64,000 nucleotides of DNA from DASQYE01 sp036389675 (GCA_036389675.1 DASVWI010000015.1:62001-126000); one strand, 5' to 3'. Numbered from the stretch's first letter, positions 7,951 through 16,763 are shown. Made by a program: numbers and translations. The notes: generated by a model not told the origin, from the sequence alone.

Positions 7951-8502
7951 TTGAGAGTTATTGCGGGAAAATATCGCCGCCGGCCTTTGATGAGCGCGCC
8001 TTCGCCGAAGGTGCGCCCGACGGCGCGACGCTTGCGCGAGCTGCTCTTTGATGAGCTCGGAGCGCAGGTAGAGGAGGCCCGGTTTTTAGACCTCTGCGCC
8101 GGTTCTGGCGCAGTCGGCATAGAGGCGCTCTCGCGCGGCGCTCTGCATGTCACCTTCGTTGATCGCTCGCAGAAGGCGTGCGGCTTTATCGCGGCGAATC
8201 TGGAGACGTGCGGCGTCCGTGAAGATGAGGCGGAAGTGTGGGCGAGCGATTGCGTGCAGTTTCTGCGCCGCGCCGCTCATGCACGGCTGTGGGATATAGT
8301 CTTTTTCGATCCGCCCTATCAGACCGATTACGAGTCGGTGCTCTCGCTGTTCGGCAGGAGAACGCTGCTCAAGCGTCGCAGCGGTGTGCTGGTCGCAGAG
8401 CATCACGGCGAGCATGAGTTGCAGGATGCTGCGGGCAGACTGCGTCGCATGTACACGATCAGGCAGGGCGATTCGTGCCTCAGCTTTTATCAATACGGGT
8501 GA
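7951..8502 (+). CDS. RsmD-family RNA methyltransferase, copy 1
   Basis: 183 residues from the TTG at 7951 (RBS GGGAGA), which aligns with the start LRVIAGKYRRR expected for RsmD; the frame upstream is repeat DNA. SAM motif I is LDLCAGSGAVGIEALSRGA and the catalytic motif is FFDPPY. RsmD methylates G966 of 16S rRNA (N2). It is the first of two tandem paralogues. C-terminal GDSCLSFYQYG matches the second copy. Both keep all catalytic motifs, so which one is the true RsmD is not decidable here. Confidence 0.88.
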   Translation: MRVIAGKYRRRPLMSAPSPKVRPTARRLRELLFDELGAQVEEARFLDLCAGSGAVGIEALSRGALHVTFVDRSQKACGFIAANLETCGVREDEAEVWASDCVQFLRRAAHARLWDIVFFDPPYQTDYESVLSLFGRRTLLKRRSGVLVAEHHGEHELQDAAGRLRRMYTIRQGDSCLSFYQYG

Positions 8503-8559
8503 ACCGGGCGAGAGACGGCGACGACGAGGGTGCTTTGCTCGCTCCTTTTCGAGATCACG

Positions 8560-9114
8560 ATGCGAATTATCAGCGGATTATATCGAGGTCGTAATCTACG
8601 CAGCCCTCCTTCGATGCAGGTGCGTCCAACTTCCGACCGCCTGCGCGAGACGCTCTTCAATGTGCTTGCGCCGCGCATTCAGGATGCGCGCTTTCTGGAT
8701 TTGTGCGCCGGCTCGGGCGCGGTCGGCATAGAGGCGCTCTCGCGCGGCGCTCTGCATGTCACTTTCGTTGATCGCTCGCGAAAGATGTGCGGCCTCATCG
8801 AATCAAATCTGGATTTGTGCCGCGTGCCCGAAGAGATGACAGAGGTTGTGCTCGGTGAGGCCGGGGAATTCCTGCGTCGCGCGATGGCGCGCGACGGCGT
8901 CTCATGGGACGTAGCCTTTTTCGACCCGCCCTACGCGCTCGACTACACGCCCGTCCTCACAGCCTTCGGCGCAGGGACATTGCTGGCGGACGAAGGCGTG
9001 CTCGTCGTCGAGCATCATCACAAGAACGAATTGAAGGACGAAGTGGGCGCGATGCGCCGCTGGCGAACACTCAAGCAGGGCGATTCGTGCCTGAGCTTTT
9101 ATGAGTACGAGTAG
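8560..9114 (+). CDS. rsmD: RsmD-family RNA methyltransferase, copy 2
   Basis: 184 residues from the ATG at 8560 (start MRIISGLYRGRNL, the canonical RsmD N-terminus, including the following VRPTSDRLRETLFN). SAM-binding LDLCAGSGAVGIEALSRGA and catalytic FFDPPY are intact. It begins 57 bases after copy 1. Because its N-terminus is closest to the family norm and starts at ATG, I assign rsmD to this copy. The motif-I region is almost identical in DNA to copy 1 while the rest is diverged, which suggests gene conversion. Confidence 0.88.
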   Translation: MRIISGLYRGRNLRSPPSMQVRPTSDRLRETLFNVLAPRIQDARFLDLCAGSGAVGIEALSRGALHVTFVDRSRKMCGLIESNLDLCRVPEEMTEVVLGEAGEFLRRAMARDGVSWDVAFFDPPYALDYTPVLTAFGAGTLLADEGVLVVEHHHKNELKDEVGAMRRWRTLKQGDSCLSFYEYE

Positions 9115-9444
9115 ACATCTCTTCCCCGCTCCGAACGAGCGCGGCATGACCAGCGCCGGGCCGGATTGGCGGCTACAGAACTGCCGAACGTGGGCCTACG
9201 TCCTTCGCAAAAAAGATATGGGCCAACGTCCACGGCAAAAGATTTGATGGGCGTGGGCCAATGGTGCTATCTTGTTCGTGCTGGTAATCCAATCAAGGCA
9301 TCGCGGGTTTTTTCTCCAATTGGAACGTGTCAATATCCCCGGCGCATTTCGCGCTCGTCATCCGGCGTCTGGCCGCTAACCTTAAGCTTCGACATTAAGT
9401 CCCGGCGGGCGTAGCTCCGCCATTTTTTAGAGATAAGGACCCCC
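9115..9444 (+). other. 330-bp intergenic region with 28-bp direct repeats
   Basis: Two adjacent 28-bp units, 9191-9218 and 9219-9246, share TGGGCCWACGTCC and a following GCAAAA-GAT block; a third partial unit TGGGCCAATGG follows at about 9254. TTGATG (9244) and TATCTT (9268) with 18-base spacing could be a promoter. GGCGG/CCGCC (9404-9421) followed by ATTTTTTAG is a weak terminator-like hairpin just before the next gene's ribosome-binding site. No convincing gene lies here; an 82-codon plus-strand frame from 9166 has no start signal. Confidence 0.5.
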
Positions 9445-12400
9445 ATGACAACCCTTAGAACCCGACCCCTGCTCTATCTTCCGCTGTTAAGCATTATCGG
9501 CCTCGCAATCTTCCTCGGCTACTCCTGGAGCCGTTTTACGCCCGATGCTCGGGCGGCCAATTTCACCGTCGTTAATACGAATGATAGCGGGGCTGGCTCG
9601 CTCCGACAGGCCATCCTCGACGCGAACGCGAGCCCCGGCCCGGACACAATTGATTTCAACATCCCCGGCGCTGGCGTCCAGACCATTACGCCCGCCACGG
9701 CCCTGCCGACCATCACGGAGGCGGTGCTGATAGACGGCTACACGCAGCCGGGCACGAGCGGCAACTCTCAGCCCGATAGCATTAACGCCGTTCTTCTGAT
9801 TGAGATTAACGGCACCAGTACCGGCGCAGGCAACGCCTGCCTGCGAATCTCCGGCGGCAGCAGCACCGTGCGTGGCCTTGTCATTAATCGCTGCGGTGGG
9901 GCGGGGATACGATTGCAGACCGCCGGCGGCAATCTCATCTACGGCAACTTCATCGGCACAGACCCGACCGGCACAATCAAAAGAGGCAATGGGAGTAACT
10001 CCAACAACGGCAACGGCATTGAGATGGTGGGCTCTCCGAATAATTCTATCGGCGGGGTCACGCCGAATGCCCGCAATCTGATTTCAGGCAACAACACACA
10101 CGGCATCGCTATTGACTTCAACTCGCCGTCCAACACCGTGAGCGGCAACTTCATAGGCACGAACGCCGCGGGCACTGCGATCATCAGTAACGGCTTTCAG
10201 GGCGTCAGCGTCAGCTCTTCCGGCAATACGATTGGCGGGACGACCGTGGGCGCGCGCAATGTCGTCTCGGGCAACACGAACGGCGGCGGCGTGACCTTCA
10301 GCGGCTCGACGGCGACCAACAACGTCGTGCAGGGCAACTACATCGGAACAAATGCTCTGGGCACTGCCAGTGTTCCCAACAGCAGCGGCATCTTTACACT
10401 CGGCGCAGCCTCTAACAATCTGATCGGAGGCACGGTTGCCGGGGCGCGCAACGTCATCTCCGGCAACAATCTGGGCCTGTTTCTGGGCAGCACCACGGGC
10501 GGCATCAACACTCGCGTCGAAGGCAATTTCATCGGCACCGATGCGGCGGGGACGGCGGGCATTCCGAACAGCGTCGGCGTGCTCGTCAGTCAGGGTAACT
10601 CAGGCAACAGGATCGGCGGGACGGCTCCCGGCGCAGGCAACCTGATCGCCTTCAACTCGAAAGGCGTAGGAATAGACATCGGCGCAACCGGCAATCCTAT
10701 TCTCTCCAACTCGATCTTCTCTAATGGACTGGGGATTGATCTGAACCTTGAGGACGTGACCCCGAATGATGCCGGCGACACGGACACGGGCGGCAACAAT
10801 CTACAGAACTACCCTGTCCTGACGGCTGCGACCAGCGGGGGCGGCGACACGACCATCACGGGCACGCTCAACAGCACGCCGAACACTTCTTTCAGAATAG
10901 AATTTTTCTCAAACACCGCGCTCAACCATACGGGTTTCGGTGAGGGCCAGACCTTTATCGGCTCGACGACCGTGACGACCGACGCGAGCGGCAACGCGAC
11001 TTTTACGGCCAATACCGGGAGCAGTACCCCTGCGGGCCGCTTCATCACCTCGACGGCCACCAACAACGTCACCAACGACACCTCGGAATTCTCCTACGGC
11101 GCGCAGGTTAATGGCCCGGAGGCTTTCCAGTTCCTACAGCCGACTTTCACCGTCAGCGAAAACGCCGGGGTCGCCACCATCACCGTGACGCGCACCAACG
11201 GAGCGGTCGGCGGCACGACCGTTGACTATTCGATCTCGAACGGGACGGCCACAGCATTCGTTGACTACACGCCGGTATCCGGCACGCTCACATTCGGCGT
11301 CGGAGAAACCAGCAAGACCTTCACCGTTCCGATCATTGACGACGCTTTCCTTGAGGGTGACGAGACCCTTTTCGTCGTGCTGAGCAACCCATCGGTGGGA
11401 GGCGCGCTGGGCAGCCCGAGCGTTGCCACGCTGGTTATCGCCGACCGCGAGCAGACCATTTACGGGGTCACGGTCTTCAACAACCTGATCTCGTTTGAAA
11501 GGGCCAACCCCGAGCGTCTCTATAGTCGCGTGCCGATCACGGGACTACAGGCTGGCGAACAAATCCTCGGCATTGATTTCCGCCCCTCGAACGGAGTGCT
11601 CTACGGGCTCGGCAGCACCAGCCGTCTCTACACGATCAATACCGCGACGGGCGTCGCCACGCAGGTCGGCGCGGGCCAGTTCGCTCCCCTGCTCTCAGGC
11701 ACGGATTTCGGTTTCGACTTTAATCCGGTGAGCGGGCAGATTCGCGTCGTCAGTAATACTGATCAGAACCTGCGGCTTGACCCCGACACGGGAACGGTCG
11801 CGGGGATAGATACGACGCTCGCTTTCGTCCCTGCGGACGCGAACGCCGCCTTCAATCCCAACGTCGTAGCTCTGGCTTATACCAACAACGTTGCGGGCAC
11901 AGCTTCGACGACGCTCTACGGGATTGATTCCGGCAGGGACGCCCTCGTGAGGGTTGGCTCCGTCGGCGGCTCGCCCACTTCGCCCGATACGGGGCAACTC
12001 GTCACGATTGGCTCGATAGGCGGCGTCGGCGATATCGGCGGCTTGTCGAGCTTCGACATACTGTCGAGCGGCGACACGGCGCTGGCAGCCTTCTCGCCTC
12101 CCGGCTTTACCAACACGACCCCTTCAAGTCTCTACTCGATCAACCTGGCGACGGGCGTGGCAACGCCGGCTCAGAGCCCCGGTCTCTCGCCCTTTATCGG
12201 CGGGTTTATTCTGAACGAGACTTTACGCGCGATGGCCGTGGCGACTAACGGGGCTTTCGGGTTCAACGCTGCTGGCTCCAACGTCTCCGAGGCCGCGGGC
12301 AGCGTCCAGATCACGATTAACCGGACGGGAGACATTTCGGGCGCGGCCTCCGTGGACTTTCTGAGCAGCGACGGTACTGCCGAGCAGCGCTCGGATTACA

Positions 12401-13299
12401 ACATCGCCGTCGGGACGCTCTTCTTCGCGCCCGGCGAGACCAGCAAGACCTTCAACATCTTCATCACGGATGACGGATTCACGGAAGGCAACGAGACCTT
12501 TACCATCGCGCTCAGCAATCCCAAGGGCGGGTTCAGCATCGGCGGGACGACGACCACCACCGTCACCATCACGGACAACGATGCCGTGCCGTCCGTTACC
12601 AACCCGATTGACAACACGGCCTTCTTCGTCCGCCAGCACTACGTCGATTTCCTCAACCGCGAGCCAGACCCTGCCGGCCTCGCCGCCTGGATACACCGCA
12701 TAGACTTCTGCGGGCAGGCGAACGAACCGCCGCCGCCCTGTGATCGCGTCGAGGTCTCTTCGGCCTTCTACCGCTCGCCGGAGTTCTATGACAGGGGCTA
12801 CTTCGTCTACCGCTTCTACGAGACGGCGCTCGGTCGCCAGCCTCAATACCTTGAGTTCATGGCAGACCTGCGACGCGTGACCGGCTTTCTCACGACCGAG
12901 CAGTTGGAGGCCAACAAGCTCAACTTCATCGCGGACTTTATGGACAGACAGGAGTTCCGCGCCAAGTACGACCTGCTCAGCAATACGCAGTACGTCAATA
13001 CGCTGGAAAGCACGGCGGGGGTGACGATTCCTAATAAGAACGCGCTGATCGCGAGCCTCAACAACGGCTCGAAGACCCGTGCGGTCGTTCTTCGTGAGGT
13101 CGCGGAAGGGACGGCTGTGAGCGTCAAGTTCTTCAACAAGGCTTTCGTCGTCATGGAATACTTCGGCTACCTGCGGCGCAACCCGGACGCGCTCTTTCAG
13201 AACTGGATTGCGACGCTCAACGCAACGGGCGACTACCGCACGCTGGTCAGCGGATTCGTCAACTCGGCTGAGTACAGGTCAAGATTCGGCCAGCCGTAG
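9445..13299 (+). CDS. Giant secreted mosaic: CSLREA/beta-helix, two Calx-beta, DUF4394, DUF4214
   Basis: 1284 residues; AAGGA precedes the ATG. An N-terminal hydrophobic segment (LLYLPLLSIIGLAIFLGYS) directs export. Then a CSLREA-type start (NDSGAGSLRQAILDAN), a right-handed parallel beta-helix to about residue 450 with repeated GGT-x-GARNVISGN and GNYIGT-ALGT turns, Calx-beta 1 (about 558-670), a DUF4394 propeller-like domain (about 670-928, with YGLGSTSRLYTIN), Calx-beta 2 (about 935-1048), and DUF4214 (about 1055-1282, FVRQHYVDFLNREPDPAG). DUF4214 is often the C-terminal part of surface proteins. Likely a surface adhesin; no catalytic site recognised. Confidence 0.88.
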   Translation: MTTLRTRPLLYLPLLSIIGLAIFLGYSWSRFTPDARAANFTVVNTNDSGAGSLRQAILDANASPGPDTIDFNIPGAGVQTITPATALPTITEAVLIDGYTQPGTSGNSQPDSINAVLLIEINGTSTGAGNACLRISGGSSTVRGLVINRCGGAGIRLQTAGGNLIYGNFIGTDPTGTIKRGNGSNSNNGNGIEMVGSPNNSIGGVTPNARNLISGNNTHGIAIDFNSPSNTVSGNFIGTNAAGTAIISNGFQGVSVSSSGNTIGGTTVGARNVVSGNTNGGGVTFSGSTATNNVVQGNYIGTNALGTASVPNSSGIFTLGAASNNLIGGTVAGARNVISGNNLGLFLGSTTGGINTRVEGNFIGTDAAGTAGIPNSVGVLVSQGNSGNRIGGTAPGAGNLIAFNSKGVGIDIGATGNPILSNSIFSNGLGIDLNLEDVTPNDAGDTDTGGNNLQNYPVLTAATSGGGDTTITGTLNSTPNTSFRIEFFSNTALNHTGFGEGQTFIGSTTVTTDASGNATFTANTGSSTPAGRFITSTATNNVTNDTSEFSYGAQVNGPEAFQFLQPTFTVSENAGVATITVTRTNGAVGGTTVDYSISNGTATAFVDYTPVSGTLTFGVGETSKTFTVPIIDDAFLEGDETLFVVLSNPSVGGALGSPSVATLVIADREQTIYGVTVFNNLISFERANPERLYSRVPITGLQAGEQILGIDFRPSNGVLYGLGSTSRLYTINTATGVATQVGAGQFAPLLSGTDFGFDFNPVSGQIRVVSNTDQNLRLDPDTGTVAGIDTTLAFVPADANAAFNPNVVALAYTNNVAGTASTTLYGIDSGRDALVRVGSVGGSPTSPDTGQLVTIGSIGGVGDIGGLSSFDILSSGDTALAAFSPPGFTNTTPSSLYSINLATGVATPAQSPGLSPFIGGFILNETLRAMAVATNGAFGFNAAGSNVSEAAGSVQITINRTGDISGAASVDFLSSDGTAEQRSDYNIAVGTLFFAPGETSKTFNIFITDDGFTEGNETFTIALSNPKGGFSIGGTTTTTVTITDNDAVPSVTNPIDNTAFFVRQHYVDFLNREPDPAGLAAWIHRIDFCGQANEPPPPCDRVEVSSAFYRSPEFYDRGYFVYRFYETALGRQPQYLEFMADLRRVTGFLTTEQLEANKLNFIADFMDRQEFRAKYDLLSNTQYVNTLESTAGVTIPNKNALIASLNNGSKTRAVVLREVAEGTAVSVKFFNKAFVVMEYFGYLRRNPDALFQNWIATLNATGDYRTLVSGFVNSAEYRSRFGQP

Positions 13300-13425
13300 A
13301 AGGGTATTGACTGAGACCCTTCACGGACTTAGAATGCGCGCCAATAGGACGGGTGCTGAAGGTATCCGTCGAGTGCCGGGCGGTGTGAGGACGTTCGGCG
13401 CGCTGTTAGTCAGGCATGTGTGGAT

Positions 13426-13470
13426 AGAGCGGCGGTTGCTTTGATTCGTGGCAATCGCCGCTCTTTACTT
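13426..13470 (+). terminator. Rho-independent terminator
   Basis: AGAGCGGCGGTTGC (13426-13439) pairs with GCAATCGCCGCTCT (13451-13464) with one G-U pair across an 11-base loop, followed by TTACTTT. It lies 127 bases after the giant secreted protein gene and before the tsaD promoter, so it separates the two units. Confidence 0.75.
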
Positions 13471-13547
13471 TGCCCCGCCGACTCGCAGTGAATAGAGCCG
13501 AGTATCGCCCGCCAGCTCCCCTCTGAATCCAGCACCGTGCGTGCGAA

Positions 13548-13576
13548 TTTGCGCTCGCGCCGAATTTAGAGATAAT
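13548..13576 (+). promoter_or_regulatory. Sigma70-type promoter for tsaD
   Basis: TTTGCG (13548-13553), 17 bases, GATAAT (13571-13576); the start would be about 15 bases before the tsaD ATG. Placed directly after the terminator at 13426, which supports it. Based on sequence match only. Confidence 0.45.
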
Positions 13577-13597
13577 CTTCTGGGAAACGAAAAAATT

Positions 13598-14674
13598 ATG
13601 CTGGTGCTGGGAATAGAGAGTTCGTGTGATGAGACGGCGGCGGCCATCGTGCGCGACGGGCGCGAGATGCTCTCCTCCGTCATCGCCTCGCAGATCGAGA
13701 CGCACAGGCGCTACGGAGGCGTCGTGCCCGAGATCGCTTCGCGCGAGCATCTCGATAAGATCATCCCCGTCGTCGAGGAAGCCTTTACGAGGGCTCAGGT
13801 GGACAAGCGCGAGATTGACGGCATCAGCGTCACGGCAGGCCCGGGTCTGGTCGGCTCACTGCTGGTCGGCGTCTCGTATGCCAAGGCGATGGCCTTCGCC
13901 CTGGACATACCCATCATCGGCGTCAATCACATCGAAGGCCACATCTATTCTGTCGTCTTCGAGAATCCGCCCGTTGAGTATCCGGCCCTCGCACTGATCG
14001 TCTCCGGCGGCCATACTAATCTGTTCATGATACCTGAGCCGGGCAAGTATAAGGTCATGGCGCGAACGCGCGACGACGCGGCGGGCGAAGCGTTCGACAA
14101 GGTGGCGAAGATGCTTGGTCTGGGCTATCCGGGCGGGCCGATCATCGAGCGGCTGGCGCGTGAAGGCGACCCCAGGGCCGTGCGTTTCGCCGTCCCGCGC
14201 ATGGGCGATGGCCGCCCTGATTTCAGCTTCAGCGGTCTGAAAACTGCCGTCTCAAAGCACGTGCGCGAGACGGGTCTGCAACCCGTGGGCGAGGGCTCAG
14301 AGCCGTCGCAGGCGATCAAAGATTTGGCGGCCAGTTTTCAGAGCGTGGTCGTGCGCTCGCTCACGGGTACGATGGAGCGACTGGCGCGGGAGTTGTATCC
14401 GCGAACGCTGATCGTGGCCGGCGGCGTGGCCTGCAACGGCGCTCTGCGCGAGGCCTCACGCGAAGTCGCCGCGCGGCTGAATGTTCCCGTCTACTTCCCT
14501 TCGCCGCACCTTTCCACCGACAACGCGGCGATGATCGCAGCCGCCGGGACGGTCAAACTGCGTGCGGGCGAGCGCAGCGGGCTAGACCTCAACGCGGATG
14601 TCTCGCTGCGCCTGCAAAATCTGGAGGTCGAAGACAACGCGCTCAGGCAGGGCCGCGTGCATTACAGGTTATAG
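13598..14674 (+). CDS. tsaD: tRNA N6-adenosine threonylcarbamoyltransferase TsaD
   Basis: 358 residues from the ATG at 13598, giving the canonical start MLVLGIESSCDETAAA; the open frame before it is untranslated. Metal-binding His111 and His115 are in NHIEGH, with SGGHTNL and GGVACNGALR further on, all typical of the Kae1/Qri7/TsaD ASKHA fold. It transfers the threonylcarbamoyl group to A37 of tRNA, the step that needs TsaB and TsaE. tsaE lies 12 kb upstream; tsaB and tsaC are not in the window. Transcribed alone from the promoter at 13548. Confidence 0.97.
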   Translation: MLVLGIESSCDETAAAIVRDGREMLSSVIASQIETHRRYGGVVPEIASREHLDKIIPVVEEAFTRAQVDKREIDGISVTAGPGLVGSLLVGVSYAKAMAFALDIPIIGVNHIEGHIYSVVFENPPVEYPALALIVSGGHTNLFMIPEPGKYKVMARTRDDAAGEAFDKVAKMLGLGYPGGPIIERLAREGDPRAVRFAVPRMGDGRPDFSFSGLKTAVSKHVRETGLQPVGEGSEPSQAIKDLAASFQSVVVRSLTGTMERLARELYPRTLIVAGGVACNGALREASREVAARLNVPVYFPSPHLSTDNAAMIAAAGTVKLRAGERSGLDLNADVSLRLQNLEVEDNALRQGRVHYRL

Positions 14675-14795
14675 GCCTGCCGTAGAGCGCCGAGCCGTTT
14701 GCCCCCCGAAGGAAACTTCACTATGCTACGGAGTCGCCCTTGGCGTGGGCCGGTAGAATTTCATCAGATAAGGAAAGCACGCTCAAAGAGGTTAC

Positions 14796-15461
14796 ATGAA
14801 ACGTTATCTCCCTTTCATCATCATCGGCGCGGTTTTTCTGGGGGCGCTCGGCGCTGGCGCGGCCCTCTATCGCTCGTCGCGCAATCCCGCGCCGACGGCA
14901 ACCTCTACGCCTCCGCCCGACATGTTCGAGTCCTTCTCCCCGCATATGCGCGGGGGCAAGAATGCCCCCGTTACGCTCGAAGAGTATGGCGACTACCAGT
15001 GCCCGCCGTGCGGCGCGCTCTTTCCGATGCTGAAGACCATCGAGGCGCAATATGGTGAGCGCCTGCGCTTTGTCTTTCGCCAGTACCCGCTCACTCCCAC
15101 GCACCCGCACGCGCTCGTCGCCGCGCACGCGGCGGAAGCAGCCGGTCTTCAGGGTCGCTTCTGGGAGATGCATGATCGTCTCTACGAGAACCAGCAGAAG
15201 TGGAGCGGCGAGGTTGACCCGCGCCCGCTCTTCATCAACTATGCGCGCGATATAGGAATTGACGTTGACCGCTTCATCAGCGATATGAACGGGCAGCAGG
15301 TCAAGGCACGTGTCACGTCCGACCGCCTGCGCGGCGGCTCTATGGGTGTCACGGGCACGCCGACGCTCTTCATAAACGGGCGCATGCTGAGGCCGGAGGC
15401 GATGACGCCCGAAGGCATCCGCACCGCCATTGATACTACGCTCGGCAAGCCCGGCAAATGA
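14796..15461 (+). CDS. DsbA-like thioredoxin-fold disulfide oxidoreductase, membrane-anchored
   Basis: 221 residues. N-terminal membrane anchor or signal (YLPFIIIGAVFLGALGAGA), a Pro/Thr linker, then a thioredoxin/DsbA domain with active site C69-P-P-C72 and cis-Pro loop GVTGTPTLFING; FRQYPLTPTHPHA and AAEAAGLQGRFWEMHD are typical of the DsbA-like/Thioredoxin_4 family. It probably oxidises cysteines of exported proteins. The stop overlaps the VKOR start (ATGA), so the oxidase and its re-oxidising partner are translationally coupled. Confidence 0.9.
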   Translation: MKRYLPFIIIGAVFLGALGAGAALYRSSRNPAPTATSTPPPDMFESFSPHMRGGKNAPVTLEEYGDYQCPPCGALFPMLKTIEAQYGERLRFVFRQYPLTPTHPHALVAAHAAEAAGLQGRFWEMHDRLYENQQKWSGEVDPRPLFINYARDIGIDVDRFISDMNGQQVKARVTSDRLRGGSMGVTGTPTLFINGRMLRPEAMTPEGIRTAIDTTLGKPGK

Positions 15462-15967
15462 GTGCGCGTCAGCAAAAGGCTTCAAGGGCTTCGACGATCA
15501 AAGACGCGAAGCTATCGGCAGAGACCACGCGCGCCGCGAGCGGACGCTCACGGTTGCTATACGGCATCGCCGCGCTGCTGTCGCTCTTTGGGCTGGCCGA
15601 CGCGATCTATCTGACGATCAATCACCTCACGGGTGAGACGGCTCGTTGCACAGTCACGAGCGGGTGTAATGAAGTGCTGGGCAGCGCCTATGCGAGCATC
15701 GGCGGAGTGCCGGTAGCCGCGGCAGGAGCGCTCGCCTATTTCGCGGTTTTCAGTCTGGCGACGCTCTCGCTCTTCGGTTACGGGCGGGCGCGCATGCTTC
15801 TGGCTCTGGTCGTCGCGTTGATGTTGCTCGCAACGCTCTGGCTGCTCTTTGTACAGGCATTCGTCCTGCACAAATACTGCGAGTACTGTCTGTTCTCCGC
15901 CGCGATCACACTGATACTGTCGGGCATCGTCGTCGCCTTACGTTACAAAGCAAAGGATGAAGGATGA
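15458..15967 (+). CDS. Vitamin K epoxide reductase (VKOR) family membrane oxidoreductase
   Basis: 169 residues with about four membrane segments. Redox cysteines: C64 and C70 in the periplasmic loop (ARCTVTSGC) and C141-x-x-C144 (KYCEYC) beside the quinone. Bacterial VKOR replaces DsbB and passes electrons from DsbA to quinone. The upstream DsbA-like gene overlaps by ATGA and is the natural partner. The C-terminus (KAKDEG) is encoded by the heptamer repeat that starts at 15952, so the ancestral end may have been different. Confidence 0.93.
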   Translation: MSARQQKASRASTIKDAKLSAETTRAASGRSRLLYGIAALLSLFGLADAIYLTINHLTGETARCTVTSGCNEVLGSAYASIGGVPVAAAGALAYFAVFSLATLSLFGYGRARMLLALVVALMLLATLWLLFVQAFVLHKYCEYCLFSAAITLILSGIVVALRYKAKDEG

Positions 15968-16025
15968 AAGAGATGCTTACCATTCCTGAACGCTTTTACT
16001 TCCGCCTTCCGCCTTCCGCCTTCCT
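15952..16025. repeat. Heptamer inverted repeat, family A, copy 2, inside coding sequence
   Basis: The left arm AAAGGATGAAGGATGAAAG (15953-15971) and right arm CTTCCGC/CTTCCGCC-type heptamers (about 15999-16025). The reverse complement of the loop begins GTAAAAGCGTTCAGGAAT, close to the loop of the copies at 1118 and 22144. It spans the end of the VKOR gene and the first 20 codons of the next gene. Confidence 0.8.
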
Positions 16026-16746
16026 CCTGTGCTGTATGCTGCTGATGGTGGCGGCGGGTTGCCAGTCGCAGACCGGGGCTGGTCAGCCGTCGCCCGCGCC
16101 ACCCCCGCAGCAGCAGCAGACGTCTTCACAATCTACAACCGTCGCGACTTCAAATGGCCCGCCGCTGACTCAAAACGTCTCCGTCCAGAACTCCAACACA
16201 ACCGTCAGGGCGACGGCCACGACGTTCGACGCCTGCTCGCTGCTCACCGGGGCAGAGGTCAGTTCCGTGCAGGGCGACGAGATCACGAGCACACAGGCCG
16301 CGCCGGGCAACAGCACTCGCCTGGCCGTTTCGCAATGCTACTATCAGGCGAAGACGCCTTCTAAATCGGTCAGCCTTGAAGTGACGCATCGCCTGTCGGG
16401 TCAGGCCCGCGCACTCTCGCCCAGAGAATACTGGGAAGAGAGGTTTGAGAGCGCGGAGCATGAGAAGGAGCGCGGACGAGAAGGTAAGGGCGAGGCCGAG
16501 AAGCGCAAGGAAGATAAGCCGGGCGCGCGCGACGAGGGGGAAGAAGAGGAAGGCGCACCGCCGCAGAAAATCGCAGGCATCGGCGACGAAGCCTTCTGGG
16601 CCGGCAATCGAGTGATGGGCGCTCTCTATGTGCTCAAAGGTAATACCATCGTCAGGATTAGCATCGGCGGCGTGGCAGACCCGGGCGTGAGACTCGAAAA
16701 GACGAAGGCGCTGGCCCGGCTGGCCCTCAAGCGTCTTAAAGATTAG
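15964..16746 (+). CDS. Predicted lipoprotein with charged central region
   Basis: 260 residues from the ATG overlapping the VKOR stop; a later ATG at 16036 would leave too little of a signal sequence. The hydrophobic stretch ending MVAAGC is a lipobox, so the mature protein is probably a lipid-anchored cell-envelope protein with a Gln/Ser/Pro linker. DACSLLTGAEVSSVQGDEI resembles the start of DUF3558-like lipoproteins. Residues about 155-200 are a highly charged KEREGK/EEEE run. Part of the signal peptide is encoded by repeat DNA. Function unknown; possible link to the upstream DsbA-VKOR pair. Confidence 0.7.
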   Translation: MKEMLTIPERFYFRLPPSAFLLCCMLLMVAAGCQSQTGAGQPSPAPPPQQQQTSSQSTTVATSNGPPLTQNVSVQNSNTTVRATATTFDACSLLTGAEVSSVQGDEITSTQAAPGNSTRLAVSQCYYQAKTPSKSVSLEVTHRLSGQARALSPREYWEERFESAEHEKERGREGKGEAEKRKEDKPGARDEGEEEEGAPPQKIAGIGDEAFWAGNRVMGALYVLKGNTIVRISIGGVADPGVRLEKTKALARLALKRLKD

Positions 16747-16763
16747 GAAAGGTATCGCATAGC

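Noticed and set aside
9330..9395. 21-residue minus-strand frame starting MSKLKVSG
   Set aside because: Too short, with no strong start signal; the region is better explained as intergenic.
14721..15485. 254-codon minus-strand frame opposite the DsbA-like gene
   Set aside because: Arg/Ala-rich shadow of the real plus-strand gene, which has a clear active site and signal peptide.
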